This document shows, in pieces, positions 52,047 to 62,682 of a stretch of DNA of 64,000 bases. Position 1 is the first letter of the stretch. Every line of letters begins with the position of its first letter. Made by a program: the position numbers and the translations under genes. This DNA comes from Malachius bipustulatus (Eukaryota > Arthropoda > Insecta > Coleoptera > Melyridae), in NCBI GenBank assembly GCA_910589415.1, contig OU342637.1, positions 42,748,162 through 42,812,161 of the forward strand. Direction: 5' to 3'. The notes below the pieces were generated by a model that was not told where the DNA came from, ran no database searches, and saw nothing but the letters and a program-made list of their open reading frames with translations.

Positions 52047-53603
52047 TGTAACCTATGTTTTTTTTTATTTATTTAAACAAGTCACATAGCGCGGTGCCTT
52101 TCGTCAGAGAGCATCTGTCATGGGTTGAACTTTCCCGAAGCAACAGAAAAACAAAAATTGTGTTTCGTTAGGCGCCACTTATTTTTATAAAAAAATAAGA
52201 AAAATTAATTTTAAGCAGTTTGCACTAATTAAATTATTCTGCAAGACAAAAATTAGAAAAAGACTAAGTTTGAAAAGATTTAATTATAAAAATAGGTAAA
52301 TGACTATTGTAAATTCATGTAATAGTAAGTAGGCAAGTGATAACTGATATTAGAATTATTGCATTAATTTGAGATGAGCTTGCACATAGCTATGTTCGGC
52401 TTTACAATGTTAATAATCCAGTTTATTTTATTACGAGGTGATTTTAATTATGATGATAAGGATATTTATAACTATTTTAATAAAGGAGAAATTTACATAA
52501 AAAGTGTTACATATAAAATATGTTACTCATAAAATACGGAGCAGTTGATTATGTTCCTTAAAAAGGAAACTATCGGGGAATCAACTTTATTAATCTTTAA
52601 ACAAGTGTGAAATAGGTAATTTCAGAGAGATTCTAAAAAATGGAAAATATTGTCCACGTGATCTCACTTAAAACAATTCGAAATAAAAAATAGGATAATC
52701 TGATGAGTGATCAAAGTAATCCAAGTAATTTGAATAATCTGAATAATTTGAATAATCTGAATAATTTGAATAATCTGAATAGTTTGAATAATCTGAATAA
52801 TTTGAATAATCTGAATAGTTTGAATAATCTGAATAGTTTGAATAATCTGAATAGTTTGAATAATCTGGCCTTGAATCCGGTGAGGGGCGTCCTGCTCAGG
52901 GAAGTCGATCCACCGCCAGGTGTCCCAGCACTCAAGGGAAGGCCTCGCAAAAAAATATAGGAACTCGACGTCAGCACGGCTCTTCCACCACTATCCCAAA
53001 CTATCCTTGGCTAGGAATACTAGTACGGCAACCATAAAAAAAACCTGCAAACGCAAGTTCATATATGCTCCATTTGCGGAAGAACGCAAGTTCCAAAGTT
53101 TTGATAAAAAACGACAGAGAGCCAATAAAAAAATATAAGCTACTTACCCAATTTCATTAGGGTTTCTTTACACTACGCACTAACCCAAAAAACTCTACTA
53201 ACAAAAGGTTGAGCACGCTAATAGAAACAACGATCGGCAACTAGACACAATAATAACTAGGCGAATGACATAAGGAGATTATTAAATATATTGTTGAATT
53301 CTCACACGACCAAATACGAAGACCTTCCTTAAATCAATCCCATTCGAGACGGCCGTTTCTCTGCTTCCCTCTCTATCAGCCACCTTATCAATTCCACCTA
53401 AAGATACTGAATTAATACGAATAAATCATTCCTTGTTTACCAACAACGAAATAGAACCTAAACTAATAAATTTCTATAATAAAATGAAATTGGGGAGTCT
53501 ATTAATTATAAACGTATCGCCAAATAAATATTCCTTGGTGCTATTGTACCATTATAAAGAACTCGTTAGCCAAAGAAATAAATCTTTATTTTGAAATGTT
53601 ACA
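52047..53603 (+). mobile_element. Solo-LTR-like unit, 1557 bp
   Basis: The ends are TGTAACC...AAATGTTACA (TG...CA, terminal pairing TGTAAC/GTTACA), flanked by CTGT at 52043-52046 and 53604-53607. The uninterrupted homologue at about 47537-47540 has a single CTGT. An AATAAA about 27 bp before the end supports plus orientation. No second copy or coding domain is present, so a solo LTR left by recombination is the simplest reading. Orientation and family stay tentative. Confidence 0.8.
52703..52960 (+). other. Small ORF made of NLN repeats inside the solo LTR
   Basis: 85 codons starting MSDQSNPSNLNNL, followed by about sixteen N-L-N/S triplets, then ALNPVRGVLLREVDPPPG and a basic end GRPRKKI. 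The repeat part (52724-52868) is an 18-bp minisatellite of TTGAATAATCTGAATA(A/G)T. The period is a multiple of three, so an open frame is expected by chance. It is recorded for completeness; I doubt it is a gene. Confidence 0.3.
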
Positions 53604-53607
53604 CTGT

Positions 53608-54991
53608 GTGTGTCAAAATGTTTATTTAATTCTTCCACATTTTACTTAATGATAATTTTCTGAGAACGTATCAAAACTGAACCATTAATCAACCAATCAT
53701 TTTATGTATCTCCAGAATAATATTTAGTCGACTCCCCTCATTTTTATCGTATATGTTTTCACCATCAATTGCTGCCGATGTAACCACGTACCTATTTATT
53801 ATGTTTTGCCATGCTATTTAGCTCAGGTCACATGTTCGTTCTTTATTCTTATTTTTATGCCGTTTATTTAACCATTTCTTTGATCGCTTATTTAATTGAT
53901 GTCTTATTTAAATTGTCTACTGAACATTTTATATTTAATTGCTGTTTATTAACTTATACTCTTTTGATTATTTATTTATATTTCATGAACATATTTATTC
54001 AACGAAACTGTCCAATTGATTATTGTTTATCTTGTTTTCAAATTGATCTATGTAATTGTAAAGTCAGGTTCTCTTATTTTTCTGTGAAACCAATCAACGT
54101 CAAGGTCATTTCTCGTTCTTCGTCAAACTCAATTCAAAAGGGTGGATCATTCTGATTGCTAATTGTTTACCGAACTGTTGGACTAGAATGTGTGGGCCTT
54201 ATGTGAATCTAACTAACATTTTCGTCCTTGCCAGGGGAGCCATTTAAACAGCCAGCGGGTAGCATCCTAACCACTCGGACCTCGCATCTGGGGCTCCTCC
54301 AACTATAGGTGGGTAGCATCCTTTGCAGGACCTCATTACAGTGTCTATCTAACAAAACCCATTCTCATGGTTATCTTGAAGACCTAGATTTCTGTGATAA
54401 TGCCTTCTGTTTAAGATGATTCGCGCAAATGAGTCATGAATGAGGGTTCAATAGTTTTGGTGACAGTTGTCGAGACGATTGATCTACACTTTTCAGGCCA
54501 CCGTTGATTCTTTTCATTTCGGGATGCTGATCGAGGTTTTTCTTGGCAACGCTCTTTTTACTCGGGAGTCCCAGCGAGCGTATAGGCACTGCTAGGTTTC
54601 TCTTAGAATAAAGTAGGTGTTTTTAAAATGCATTTGTTTCACTAATCTCAAATCTCCCACCTTTTGCTTCATGTCTGTGTATAAAAGAACCAATAACAAG
54701 GTAAGAGGTTACTTCGAACACAACGGATGGTCCAAACAGGTGAAAAACTAGACGAACACGAGCCAATATAATGTCACGAGCCAAGGTAAACGACGAATCA
54801 CAAAAACGTAAGTAAAGTAATGTGGCAATTTATTTGAAATCAGGGCGGGTTAATCTTTGAATTCAAACTTTCAAGAATTCAGGGCGGGGAAACCTCAAAT
54901 TCAAATCAAACATTAGAGCGGGGATCCAAACAGTCATTCATGACAGACCAGTTGATTTTTCAAACGTCAAAGGGGCTCTTCTTTTTCAGTC
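53608..54991 (+). repeat. Large LTR, second copy, part 2
   Basis: Matches 47541-48924 of the first copy with scattered substitutions. It is interrupted at 54991 by the gag-pro element. Confidence 0.9.
54988..54991. other. Target-site duplication of the gag-pro element (left), AGTC
   Basis: AGTC here and at 62679-62682. The intact homologue near 48918-48925 has one AGTC. Confidence 0.88.
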
Positions 54992-56861
54992 TGTAACTAC
55001 GACTCCGCCTGAGAGTCGTCCGTGGCGTTTCGCTGGTCCGGAATCGCCTGGAGATCGGACAGATTCCTCGGGCGCCAGATTTTTACAGAGGGTTTACTCC
55101 CTCGGGAAGATGTTCTCGCCAAATCTTCCCACTTACCTGAGTCGTAATTACAATGGTACTGCTATAGTACCCTTGTCCCAGGGGTAGCTCTGTGGAGAAA
55201 CGGAAAGTGCCAGGGGTCGGTTGAGGTTACCACCCTAAAATAACTGTGTTCGGCAAAGCGGGCTTTAATCGCTTTCCGAAAGCATTGACACCTCCGAGGA
55301 GCCAAGCTGTAGCGAGTGATTATCGGTTTAAAGGATACTTAATTAATTAATGCAGAACGGATGAACATTAACATCACAGAATTCAACTTAACAATTTTTA
55401 TTATTAATTTATCGGAGTAGGTACACAATGAGCAATAATAATGATTCGGTATGAATAAATAAATAATAACAAATCGGTCACGGGGCACAGCGGTACGTGA
55501 GGGGTGGTTGCGACTAATAAGTAGGTAGGTATACACGTCGGAATGACGAACGGGCGGTTAAAAACGGCCTGGATCGGTTTTGACAAAAAAAGAATAACTA
55601 GGCGGGCTGTTCTCGGCGGTTATGTGAGTGGTGCGGCCACGGTGATCTCAACTACGCATTCGGAGGGGAATCGGCACGATTTTGGCGGGACGCTGCTCCA
55701 CGAGCACCAGACGCCACCCCCAGCACACTGATCCACCCTTGCTATGCCAGGCGATGGACCGTGGACCAGGAGCGAAATCCTTGTTACTCACAACGTGGAA
55801 ATGAAGGGGTATTGAAGGAGCCCGTTGTTCCGCGGGTACCAGACACCACTCCCGGCGCACTGATCCACCCTTGCTATGCCAGGCGATGGACCGTGAACTA
55901 AGAGCGAGGCCTTTGTTGTCCACAACGGAGATGGTAGGGGTTATCGGAGGAACCCGTTGTTCCGCTGGTACCAGACACCACTCCCGGCGCACTGATCCAC
56001 CCTTGCTATGCCAGGCGATGGACCGTGAACTAGGAGCGAAGCCTTTGTTACCAACAACGGAAGGAGGAGGTGGTTCTGATGAGGACCGGAGCGATAGGAG
56101 TGAGAGGAGAAAAATATCGACCGTAGCAGAAATATAAATCGCAACAGCACCTACCTTTGACTATTCGGCGGCTGGTCTAGGCTCTCTATCTTCTATTAAT
56201 TCAGATGCACTACTAACTATTACCTACTCTTAAACTATTATTCTAAAACTATCACTAACTACTACTTCCCGGTAAAAATACAAATTAAATTAAAAAGAAA
56301 ATAAACTGAACACTCGGACTTCCCGGTAGGTAATCGAACTGAGGCGGCGGATTACGGCTTGTCACACGTCTTTACGATCGAAGATCTAAATTCGGAATTC
56401 ATTTTTCAAATCACGGCCCCGGTTTATATAGCGACCACTATCGGTTCCTGGTGAGATAGAAATTTTCGAGAACATTTTCTCCGTAAAAAAGGTTAATTTA
56501 AACTGTTATCAGCGGCCCGGTGCATTTCGGCGTTTTATAATGCGATAGTGGTCGATAACTTGCTTGAATTTGAAGCCAACTGCCTCGATTTAGTTACTTT
56601 AAAAATCAGCCTGTGCATAAAAAATTAATGGAATTAAATGAAATCATGAAAATTATTAGTACTTTGCTGATTCAAGGTACCTACCTACCAAACCCTATTT
56701 CTGTACTATTCGTAAAAACTTAACTGAATTAATAATAACTTAAACGGGGTGGTCCTACCTATCTACCTATGTCGTTGGAATGATCTTTATTTATTAAAAA
56801 TAATGGAAAAAATAGAAATAAGATAAACTAAATGGAGTCGGGGTAACACGACTTCATTACA
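54992..56861 (-). repeat. Gag-pro element 3' LTR, 1870 bp
   Basis: The plus strand runs TGTAACTACGACTCC to ACTTCATTACA. It differs from the other LTR by a few substitutions and one base in a T-run near 56535. It contains a three-copy 132-bp repeat (55725-56060). Confidence 0.93.
55725..56060. repeat. 132-bp tandem repeat inside LTR (three copies)
   Basis: CACTGATCCACCCTTGCTAT starts at 55725, 55858 and 55990. The other LTR has the same array at 61541-61876. These copies create the short ORFs seen here on both strands. Confidence 0.9.
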
Positions 56862-57290
56862 CCCCCCCTACTTCGGTAGACAAAAGCCCCGGCTTTTGTC
56901 CCCCCTGGATCCCAGAAAAAGAGCGCCCTCGTTCGTCACTCCTTCGCAACAATCAAATAGAACAAAAACGCGTGTACACTGTGCCTCGCTTACAAAAGAA
57001 CTATACAAATTCCCGGTATCAACAACTCCTGGTATAAAAAAAAATTAATTTCCCTAACTATATATACACAACAATAATTCCCTATCTATTTACATTATAT
57101 TTACAACCCCTAAATTAACTCCCTAAATAAAAATCATACAAGTCAATCGCCACCTATTTACAAGTACATCCCCAAAATAACAAATCCCCAAAAATGAAAC
57201 CAACACTTTATGCAACACTCTCTAGTATGGTCCTAACGGGAGGATTCACTGACCGCGGCACAAGAAAACTCACTCACCCCCGCTGAGTAT
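56862..57290 (-). other. 3' non-coding part and purine tract of the gag-pro element
   Basis: AT-rich and without an ORF. On the minus strand it ends GTAGGGGGGG directly before the 3' LTR. Confidence 0.75.
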
Positions 57291-57329
57291 CACAGCCTGC
57301 CGTCGCCTCTGTCCATTGCCTGGTTACTC

Positions 57330-57720
57330 CTTCCTGGGCCTGGACGTTCGCCGGGGCTGCCGGACGTAGAACCGGCGGCGGCGCAGTCCCTCCCTCCTGG
57401 CATGGGCGTCCGGCGAGCGGGTGGGTGCGAGTGGCGCCACCAGCAGCTCGCACTGGACGGCCTTCTCCGCCGTCGTCCTTGGCTGGGTGGCGCGGCCTTC
57501 TCGGCGTGGCGGCTCCTCGCGTCGGTCATCTTCTCGGGGACGCCGGCGCTTGGGTCCCGGGGGTCCGCCCCGGCATGGGCAGTCCCGGGACAAAATCTCC
57601 GGCCGGTTGCAGCGTGAACAGAACAGCCGCGGTGCCCCCCTGCACTGGCTCCGGTAATGGCCGGTCGCGCCACACCGTCAGCACAAAACGGGACTTCTGG
57701 CAGGCCCGGGAGTGGTGGGG
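57330..57720 (-). pseudogene. Second zinc-knuckle segment downstream of the protease
   Basis: On the minus strand C-stop-RCGATGHYRSQC is followed by LFCSRCNRPEILSRDCPC and a basic, proline-rich tail (57324-57600). This is a near-duplicate of the Gag knuckles at 58890-59000 (CWRCGETGHLRSQC, FCSRCERPGVMSRDCDC). The tryptophan codon of the first CWRC is a TGA stop, and this TGA ends the protease frame at 57678. A second copy of a gag 3' end after pro is not a normal Gypsy layout. It suggests recombination between gag copies, after which the second copy was closed by one base change. Confidence 0.75.
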
Positions 57721-58883
57721 CGGTGTCCCAACCGACGAAAGACCGGTCTCTTCGGTGACGGCGGTCTTCGCTGTCCTCTGCGGCGGACGTCTCCTGCGGG
57801 TAACGTCTCCGTCGGCGTTGCATGGAGTATCGGCGGCTTGGGTTCCGGTGACGGGGTATCCGTGGAAGTGTAAATTATTGACGGTGGAGAACTAACCCCG
57901 TAGTCAGACTCATCTTTGGACATCACTTTGGGGCTACGGTCTGCGGTAGTTGCGTCGTCGTTCCCCTCTAGAACACGGTGACGCAGACTTGCCGGAGTGC
58001 ACAGCTTACACCGCTCTTCGGTCCCCTTCTCGAACGGACGGTTACTATCCGGGACCCGCCGCTGCGGGCGGTCGTCATGGATACGGACATCGGGGCATGC
58101 GGCCGGGTTCTTCTCAACGGTGTCACATTTCTCTCGGTACCAGGCGTCAAGTTTCTCGCGATCCGCGGTTTCGGTCGCGCAAACTTCGCCTTCGGCGGGC
58201 GGCGGGGCTGTCGGGGCGTCGTATGTCACTAACGGTTGGCTCTGGCGCCGTTTCGGGCGCGCACGACGTTTCCTGGGGCGTCGGCGGTGCTGACAGGGGA
58301 CTTTCACGGCGTCAGTCTTCTCCATCAGACCGGTCTCGGCCTGTCGTGGTCGCTCGCCGTCGCTCTCCTTCCGCTGGGTGCGAGCCTGACCGCTTCGGTC
58401 GTCGGTGTGTCCCGGTTCTGCCACCGGGGCTCGGAGAGGGTACCTTCGGCCCTTGATGCACACCTCCCGCCTGCGCATGTCCAACGAGAAATGGCCGTCC
58501 CCAAGGATATCCATTCCCAGCACCATATCGACGGGTAAATTCGGCAAGGACAGGCAGGCCGCCTTCAATTTGTCGGGGCTAAGGCAAACGTCGAGCAGGA
58601 AGGTGGTCCGGATCGGTACGGTCGTGCCGTCGGCGATCCGTGCTGACGTCCCCTTATATCGTCGAATCCGGACGCCCTGCCTCTCGCAATGGCTGGCTAC
58701 TTCGGCGCCCACAAACGAACGGGTTGCCCCTGTGTCTACGAGGGCCTCGAACGTCCTCCCTTCTATAATAACGGTGAGGAACGGTCGTGTGTCTGAGTCC
58801 AAGTCGGCTAGGCGGTGGTTACGGTTGCTCGGGGCGGGTATCCGGTTTTCCGGCGTCTTTACCCGCCCCGCGTCTCGTTTCCC
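57678..58883 (-). CDS. Aspartic protease and C-terminal extension, -1 frame to gag
   Basis: Entered from gag at the heptamer 58877-58883. The active site ALVDTGATRSFVGAE lies near 58730, with flap and LGMDILG region typical of retroviral-type proteases further on. The following ~280 codons are basic, hydrophilic and low in order (RRRPRKRRARPKRRQ, then acidic and serine/proline-rich). They lack the reverse-transcriptase or integrase motifs expected in this position. The frame ends at the TGA inside the second knuckle copy. The product should cleave Gag in cis or trans. The same frame is open upstream to 59141 without an initiation context that I favour. Confidence 0.82.
   Translation of the reverse strand, partial: GKRDAGRVKTPENRIPAPSNRNHRLADLDSDTRPFLTVIIEGRTFEALVDTGATRSFVGAEVASHCERQGVRIRRYKGTSARIADGTTVPIRTTFLLDVCLSPDKLKAACLSLPNLPVDMVLGMDILGDGHFSLDMRRREVCIKGRRYPLRAPVAEPGHTDDRSGQARTQRKESDGERPRQAETGLMEKTDAVKVPCQHRRRPRKRRARPKRRQSQPLVTYDAPTAPPPAEGEVCATETADREKLDAWYREKCDTVEKNPAACPDVRIHDDRPQRRVPDSNRPFEKGTEERCKLCTPASLRHRVLEGNDDATTADRSPKVMSKDESDYGVSSPPSIIYTSTDTPSPEPKPPILHATPTETLPAGDVRRRGQRRPPSPKRPVFRRLGHRPTTPGPARSPVLC
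58831..58883 (-). promoter_or_regulatory. -1 ribosomal frameshift signal (slippery heptamer plus stem)
   Basis: On the minus strand, G GGA AAC at 58883-58877 is in phase with gag codons CCG-GGA-AAC. The spacer is 7 nt (58876-58870). A perfect 10-bp stem pairs GGGGCGGGTA (58869-58860) with TACCCGCCCC (58840-58831). Its 19-nt loop holds a further CCGG-AAAA-CCGG hairpin. The gag stop TAA (58861-58859) overlaps the stem edge. Sequence and pairing are seen; efficiency is unknown. Confidence 0.85.
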
Positions 58884-60256
58884 GGACGCTGACAGTCGCA
58901 GTCTCGTGACATTACTCCCGGACGCTCGCAACGCGAGCAAAAGAGTTTCGGCTGCCCGGAACACTGGCTGCGGAGGTGTCCCGTCTCCCCACAACGCCAA
59001 CAGACGGCTCGGGCGTTGTCTCGTGCAGGTGGAGAGAACCTGGCTGTTTTTGGCGCCGCCTGTTCGGTCATGGTATCGCCAGCTTCGATCGCCCTCCGGG
59101 GTGGCGACGCACTTCGGATCGGCCGTTGATGGGACTGCCATTCTGTTCTTCTCGGTGGCAGTGGGCTGGGGGGTGCGGAAGGCATGGTGGATGGACGGAG
59201 CGGTCTTGCTTCGGGTCCCGGAAATCTTCGGGCGGTTCGGAGTTCGGCCAGCACATCCTGGGCCGCCTTGGCGTCCGCCATTAACGATCTTACGTCATCG
59301 TAGCTGCGGCTCCAGAGCATTTGTTTCATTTCGGGTCGAAGGTTTCTCTGCATCCAGTCCAACTGTCGGTGTGGCGGTATCGAGCCGTGACGCCTGAACA
59401 GCGTCTGCATCGCGGTGATATACCGGAGCACGTCCTCGCCTGGCGCCTGCACTCGCCGACTGATCTCTGCTTCCAAGTCGAAGAAATAATCAGCGTGGAG
59501 GAAAAATTTTCGGAACGCCGTCTGGAAGTCGGGCCACGTCGTCATGTAGGCAGAATTATTGCGGTACCATGCTAGGCACTCTCCTTCCAGTAGGAGTGGC
59601 ATGGCGCGGAGCATCCTTTCCTGGCTCACTCCGTATATCTCCCGGAGCTCCTCCAGACGCTCCAGGAAATCGACTGCACTGGTTCGCCCGTCGTACCGCA
59701 GATTCCAAGCGGATACATTGGGCGGTCCCATCGGTTCGGTCGGTCTAGATGGGACGATTGGGGGAAAGGCGTACGGTACATAACTCGGGGCCATTGGCGT
59801 TGGTAGACGCCACGGTGGCGGTGCGGTCTGAGGCGTCGGTGTCTGGACGGTTGTGGCGGTCGGGGGGCAAGACGTCCATGTAGTCGCAGTGGTGCATGCG
59901 GGTGGTGCGGAAGACGCCACTGTTGTCGTCGTAGCGGCCGACGCTGCGAGCGTCGTGACGGCGGTGCTCATCGTCTTGTTGTCGAGCGTCAACCCAGGGA
60001 GGGACTTGATCCTGGCCGACAATATTCTTCGCTTCTCCTCCACTGTTGATGGGCATGACAGTCCTAGTCTGGCCAGTTCGGCGTTCAACTCGTCCTTCTT
60101 TAACCGGTAGATCCAGGACGTGCGGGGTTCGTCTTGCGAAGGTGGGCCACCGAAGGGGGCGGCGAAGTGGTCCGTGGACGGTCCTGTAGACCCGGACGCC
60201 GCTGCTCCCTCTTTGGAATCGTCAGCGGCCATTTTGAACCAGTTAGCTCCGAGCAT
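58859..60256 (-). CDS. Gag of the non-autonomous element, 465 aa
   Basis: ATG at 60256; a second ATG at 60232 is also possible. Residues ~47-87 (YRLKKDELNAELARLGL, then VEEKRRILSARIKSL) look like a SAP-type helix-turn-helix DNA-binding motif. Residues 90-180 are an A/T/P-rich linker. Residues ~180-345 are the capsid (DFLERLEELREIYGV, LAWYRNNSAYMTTW, FFLHADYF, and a QAPGEDVLRYITAMQ major-homology-like block). CCHC knuckle CWRCGETGHLRSQC is at 419-432, and a second CSRCERPGVMSRDC at 440-453 has valine instead of histidine. The frame is intact. An 18-base G run lies just upstream (about 60269-60286). Gag presumably lets this element's RNA be packaged, while enzymes come from another Gypsy. Confidence 0.9.
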   Translation of the reverse strand: MLGANWFKMAADDSKEGAAASGSTGPSTDHFAAPFGGPPSQDEPRTSWIYRLKKDELNAELARLGLSCPSTVEEKRRILSARIKSLPGLTLDNKTMSTAVTTLAASAATTTTVASSAPPACTTATTWTSCPPTATTVQTPTPQTAPPPWRLPTPMAPSYVPYAFPPIVPSRPTEPMGPPNVSAWNLRYDGRTSAVDFLERLEELREIYGVSQERMLRAMPLLLEGECLAWYRNNSAYMTTWPDFQTAFRKFFLHADYFFDLEAEISRRVQAPGEDVLRYITAMQTLFRRHGSIPPHRQLDWMQRNLRPEMKQMLWSRSYDDVRSLMADAKAAQDVLAELRTARRFPGPEARPLRPSTMPSAPPSPLPPRRTEWQSHQRPIRSASPPRRAIEAGDTMTEQAAPKTARFSPPARDNARAVCWRCGETGHLRSQCSGQPKLFCSRCERPGVMSRDCDCQRPGNETRGG

Positions 60257-60785
60257 GCGCGGCGGTCGGGGGGGGGGGGGGGGTTACTGACTGCGCTGAA
60301 AAGGTCGGTGGTGAGGTCCCCAGGGGAGAGCAAAAAATTCCAGTCGGATCGGACCAACGGTTCGACTTCTGCGGGGTTTTGGCCGATTTTGGGAATCTTG
60401 CAATGGAGTCTTGGAAGTTCTGCGGGGTTCAAACGGTCGGCTGGGTCCCTCTGGATGCAATAGCGAAAGAAAATCTGACCTAGCAAACCAAAGGCCAAAA
60501 ACTCCAAATGACCGCCCAAAATTTTCGATGGTTCGGATTCCTCGGATATGCTTTCCCTTTGGTTTCGGCCTTTTTAAAAATTTCGTCCTTTTTGACGTCA
60601 GACGCCGGGAAGTGCCTCAAAATCGCACTTTTAGGTTACGGTCGAGTCGGTTTCGGATTTCGGTCCTGGTACGGATTTTTGTCGACACTTGGCAACGCTG
60701 CGGGGTACTACGGTGGTCGTGAGTGCTTCTTTCGGGAATGTCTATTATTTTCTATCTACAGCGGGAAGAATGGAACTTCAATCAG
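60257..60785 (-). other. Leader of the gag-pro element
   Basis: Between the primer-binding site and the gag ATG. It includes an uninterrupted poly-G/poly-C run at about 60269-60286, and no conserved ORF. Confidence 0.7.
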
Positions 60786-60803
60786 GTCCCTGCTCGGGCG
60801 CCA
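60786..60803 (-). promoter_or_regulatory. Primer-binding site, tRNA-Lys type
   Basis: On the minus strand TGGCGCCCGAGCAGGGAC follows the LTR after 4 nt. This differs by one base from the well-known tRNA-Lys3-type site and starts with the canonical TGG. A tRNA-Lys primer is inferred. Confidence 0.8.
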
Positions 60804-60807
60804 CTTT

Positions 60808-62678
60808 TGTAACTACGACTCCGCCTGAGAGTCGTCCGTGGCGTTTCGCTGGTCCGGAATCGCCTGGAGATCGGACGGATTCCTCGGGCGCCAGATTTTT
60901 ACTGAGGGTTTACTCCCTTGGGAAGATGTTCTCGCCAAATCTTCCCACTTACCTGAGTCGTAATTACAATGGTACTGCTATAGTACCCTTGTCCCAGGGG
61001 TAGCTCTGTGGAGAAACGGAAAGTGCCAGGGGTCGGTTGAGGTTACCACCCTAAAATAACTGTGTTCGGCAAAGCGGGCTTTAATCGCTTTCCGAAAGCA
61101 TTGACACCTCCGAGGAGCCAAGCTGTAGCGAGTGATTATCGGTTTAAAGGATACTTAATTAATTAATGCAGAACGGATGAACATTAACATCACAGAATTC
61201 AACTTAACAATTTTTATTATTAATTTATCGGAGTAGGTACACAATGAGCAATAATAATGATTCGGTATGAATAAATAAATAATAACAAATCGGTCACGGG
61301 GCACAGCGGTACGTGAGGGGTGGTTGCGACTAATAAGTAGGTAGGTATACACGTCGGAATGACGAACGGGCGGTTAAAAACGGCCTGGATCGGTTTTGAC
61401 AAAAAAAGAATAACTAGGCGGGCTGTTCTCGGCGGTTATGTGAGTGGTGCGGCCACGGTGATCTCAACTACGCATTCGGAGGGGAATCGGCACGATTTTG
61501 GCGGGACGCTGCTCCACGAGCACCAGACGCCACCCCCAGCACACTGATCCACCCTTGCTATGCCAGGCGATGGACCGTGGACCAGGAGCGAAATCCTTGT
61601 TACTCACAACGTGGAAATGAAGGGGTATTGAAGGAGCCCGTTGTTCCGCGGGTACCAGACACCACTCCCGGCGCACTGATCCACCCTTGCTATGCCAGGC
61701 GATGGACCGTGAACTAAGAGCGAGGCCTTTGTTGCCCACAACGGAGATGGTAGGGGTTATCGGAGGAACCCGTTGTTCCGCTGGTACCAGACACCACTCC
61801 CGGCGCACTGATCCACCCTTGCTATGCCAGGCGATGGACCGTGAACTAGGAGCGAAGCCTTTGTTACCAACAACGGAAGGAGGAGGTGGTTCTGATGAGG
61901 ACCGGAGCGATAGGAGTGAGAGGAGAAAAATATCGACCGTAGCAGAAATATAAATCGCAACAGCACCTACCTTTGACTATTCGGCGGCTGGTCTAGGCTC
62001 TCTATCTTCTATTAATTCAGATGCACTACTAACTATTACCTACTCTTAAACTATTATTCTAAAACTATCACTAACTACTACTTCCCGGTAAAAATACAAA
62101 TTAAATTAAAAAGAAAATAAACTGAACACTCGGACTTCCCGGTAGGTAATCGAACTGAGGCGGCGGATTACGGCTTGTCACACGTCTTTACGATCGAAGA
62201 TCTAAATTCGGAATTCATTTTTCAAATCACGGCCCCGGTTTATATAGCGACCACTATCGGTTCCTGGTGAGATAGAAATTTTCGAGAACATTTTCTCCGT
62301 AAAAAAGGTTAATTTAAACTGTTATCAGCGGCCCGGTGCATTTCGGCGTTTTTATAATGCGATAGTGGTCGATAACTTGCTTGAATTTGAAGCCAACTGC
62401 CTCGATTTAGTTACTTTAAAAATCAGCCTGTGCATAAAAAATTAATGGAATTAAATGAAATCATGAAAATTATTAGTACTTTGCTGATTCAAGGTACCTA
62501 CCTACCAAACCCTATTTCTGTACTATTCGTAAAAACTTAACTGAATTAATAATAACTTAAACGGGGTGGTCCTACCTATCTACCTATGTCGTTGGAATGA
62601 TCTTTATTTATTAAAAATAATGGAAAAAATAGAAATAAAATAAACTAAATGGAGTCGGGGTAACACGACTTCATTACA
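60808..62678 (-). repeat. Gag-pro element 5' LTR, 1871 bp
   Basis: Copy of 54992-56861, followed by AGTC at 62679-62682. Confidence 0.93.
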
Positions 62679-62682
62679 AGTC

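Larger units (their letters stand above)
54992..62678 (-). mobile_element. Non-autonomous Gypsy-type element with gag and protease only (7.7 kb)
   Basis: The LTRs are 1870 and 1871 bp and nearly identical, with 4-bp AGTC duplications. A primer-binding site lies 4 nt from the 5' LTR, and a GTAGGGGGGG purine tract before the 3' LTR. The 3.95-kb internal region encodes Gag and an aspartic protease in the -1 frame, but I find no reverse transcriptase, RNase H or integrase motif. It must therefore depend on another element. The GC content of the internal region is far above its surroundings. Confidence 0.9.

Noticed and set aside
58405..59397. A 330-codon plus-strand ORF across the gag-pro element
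   Set aside because: It is the GC-rich antisense shadow of the Gag and protease frames. Its translation is arginine/serine-rich with no domain, while the minus strand shows real motifs.
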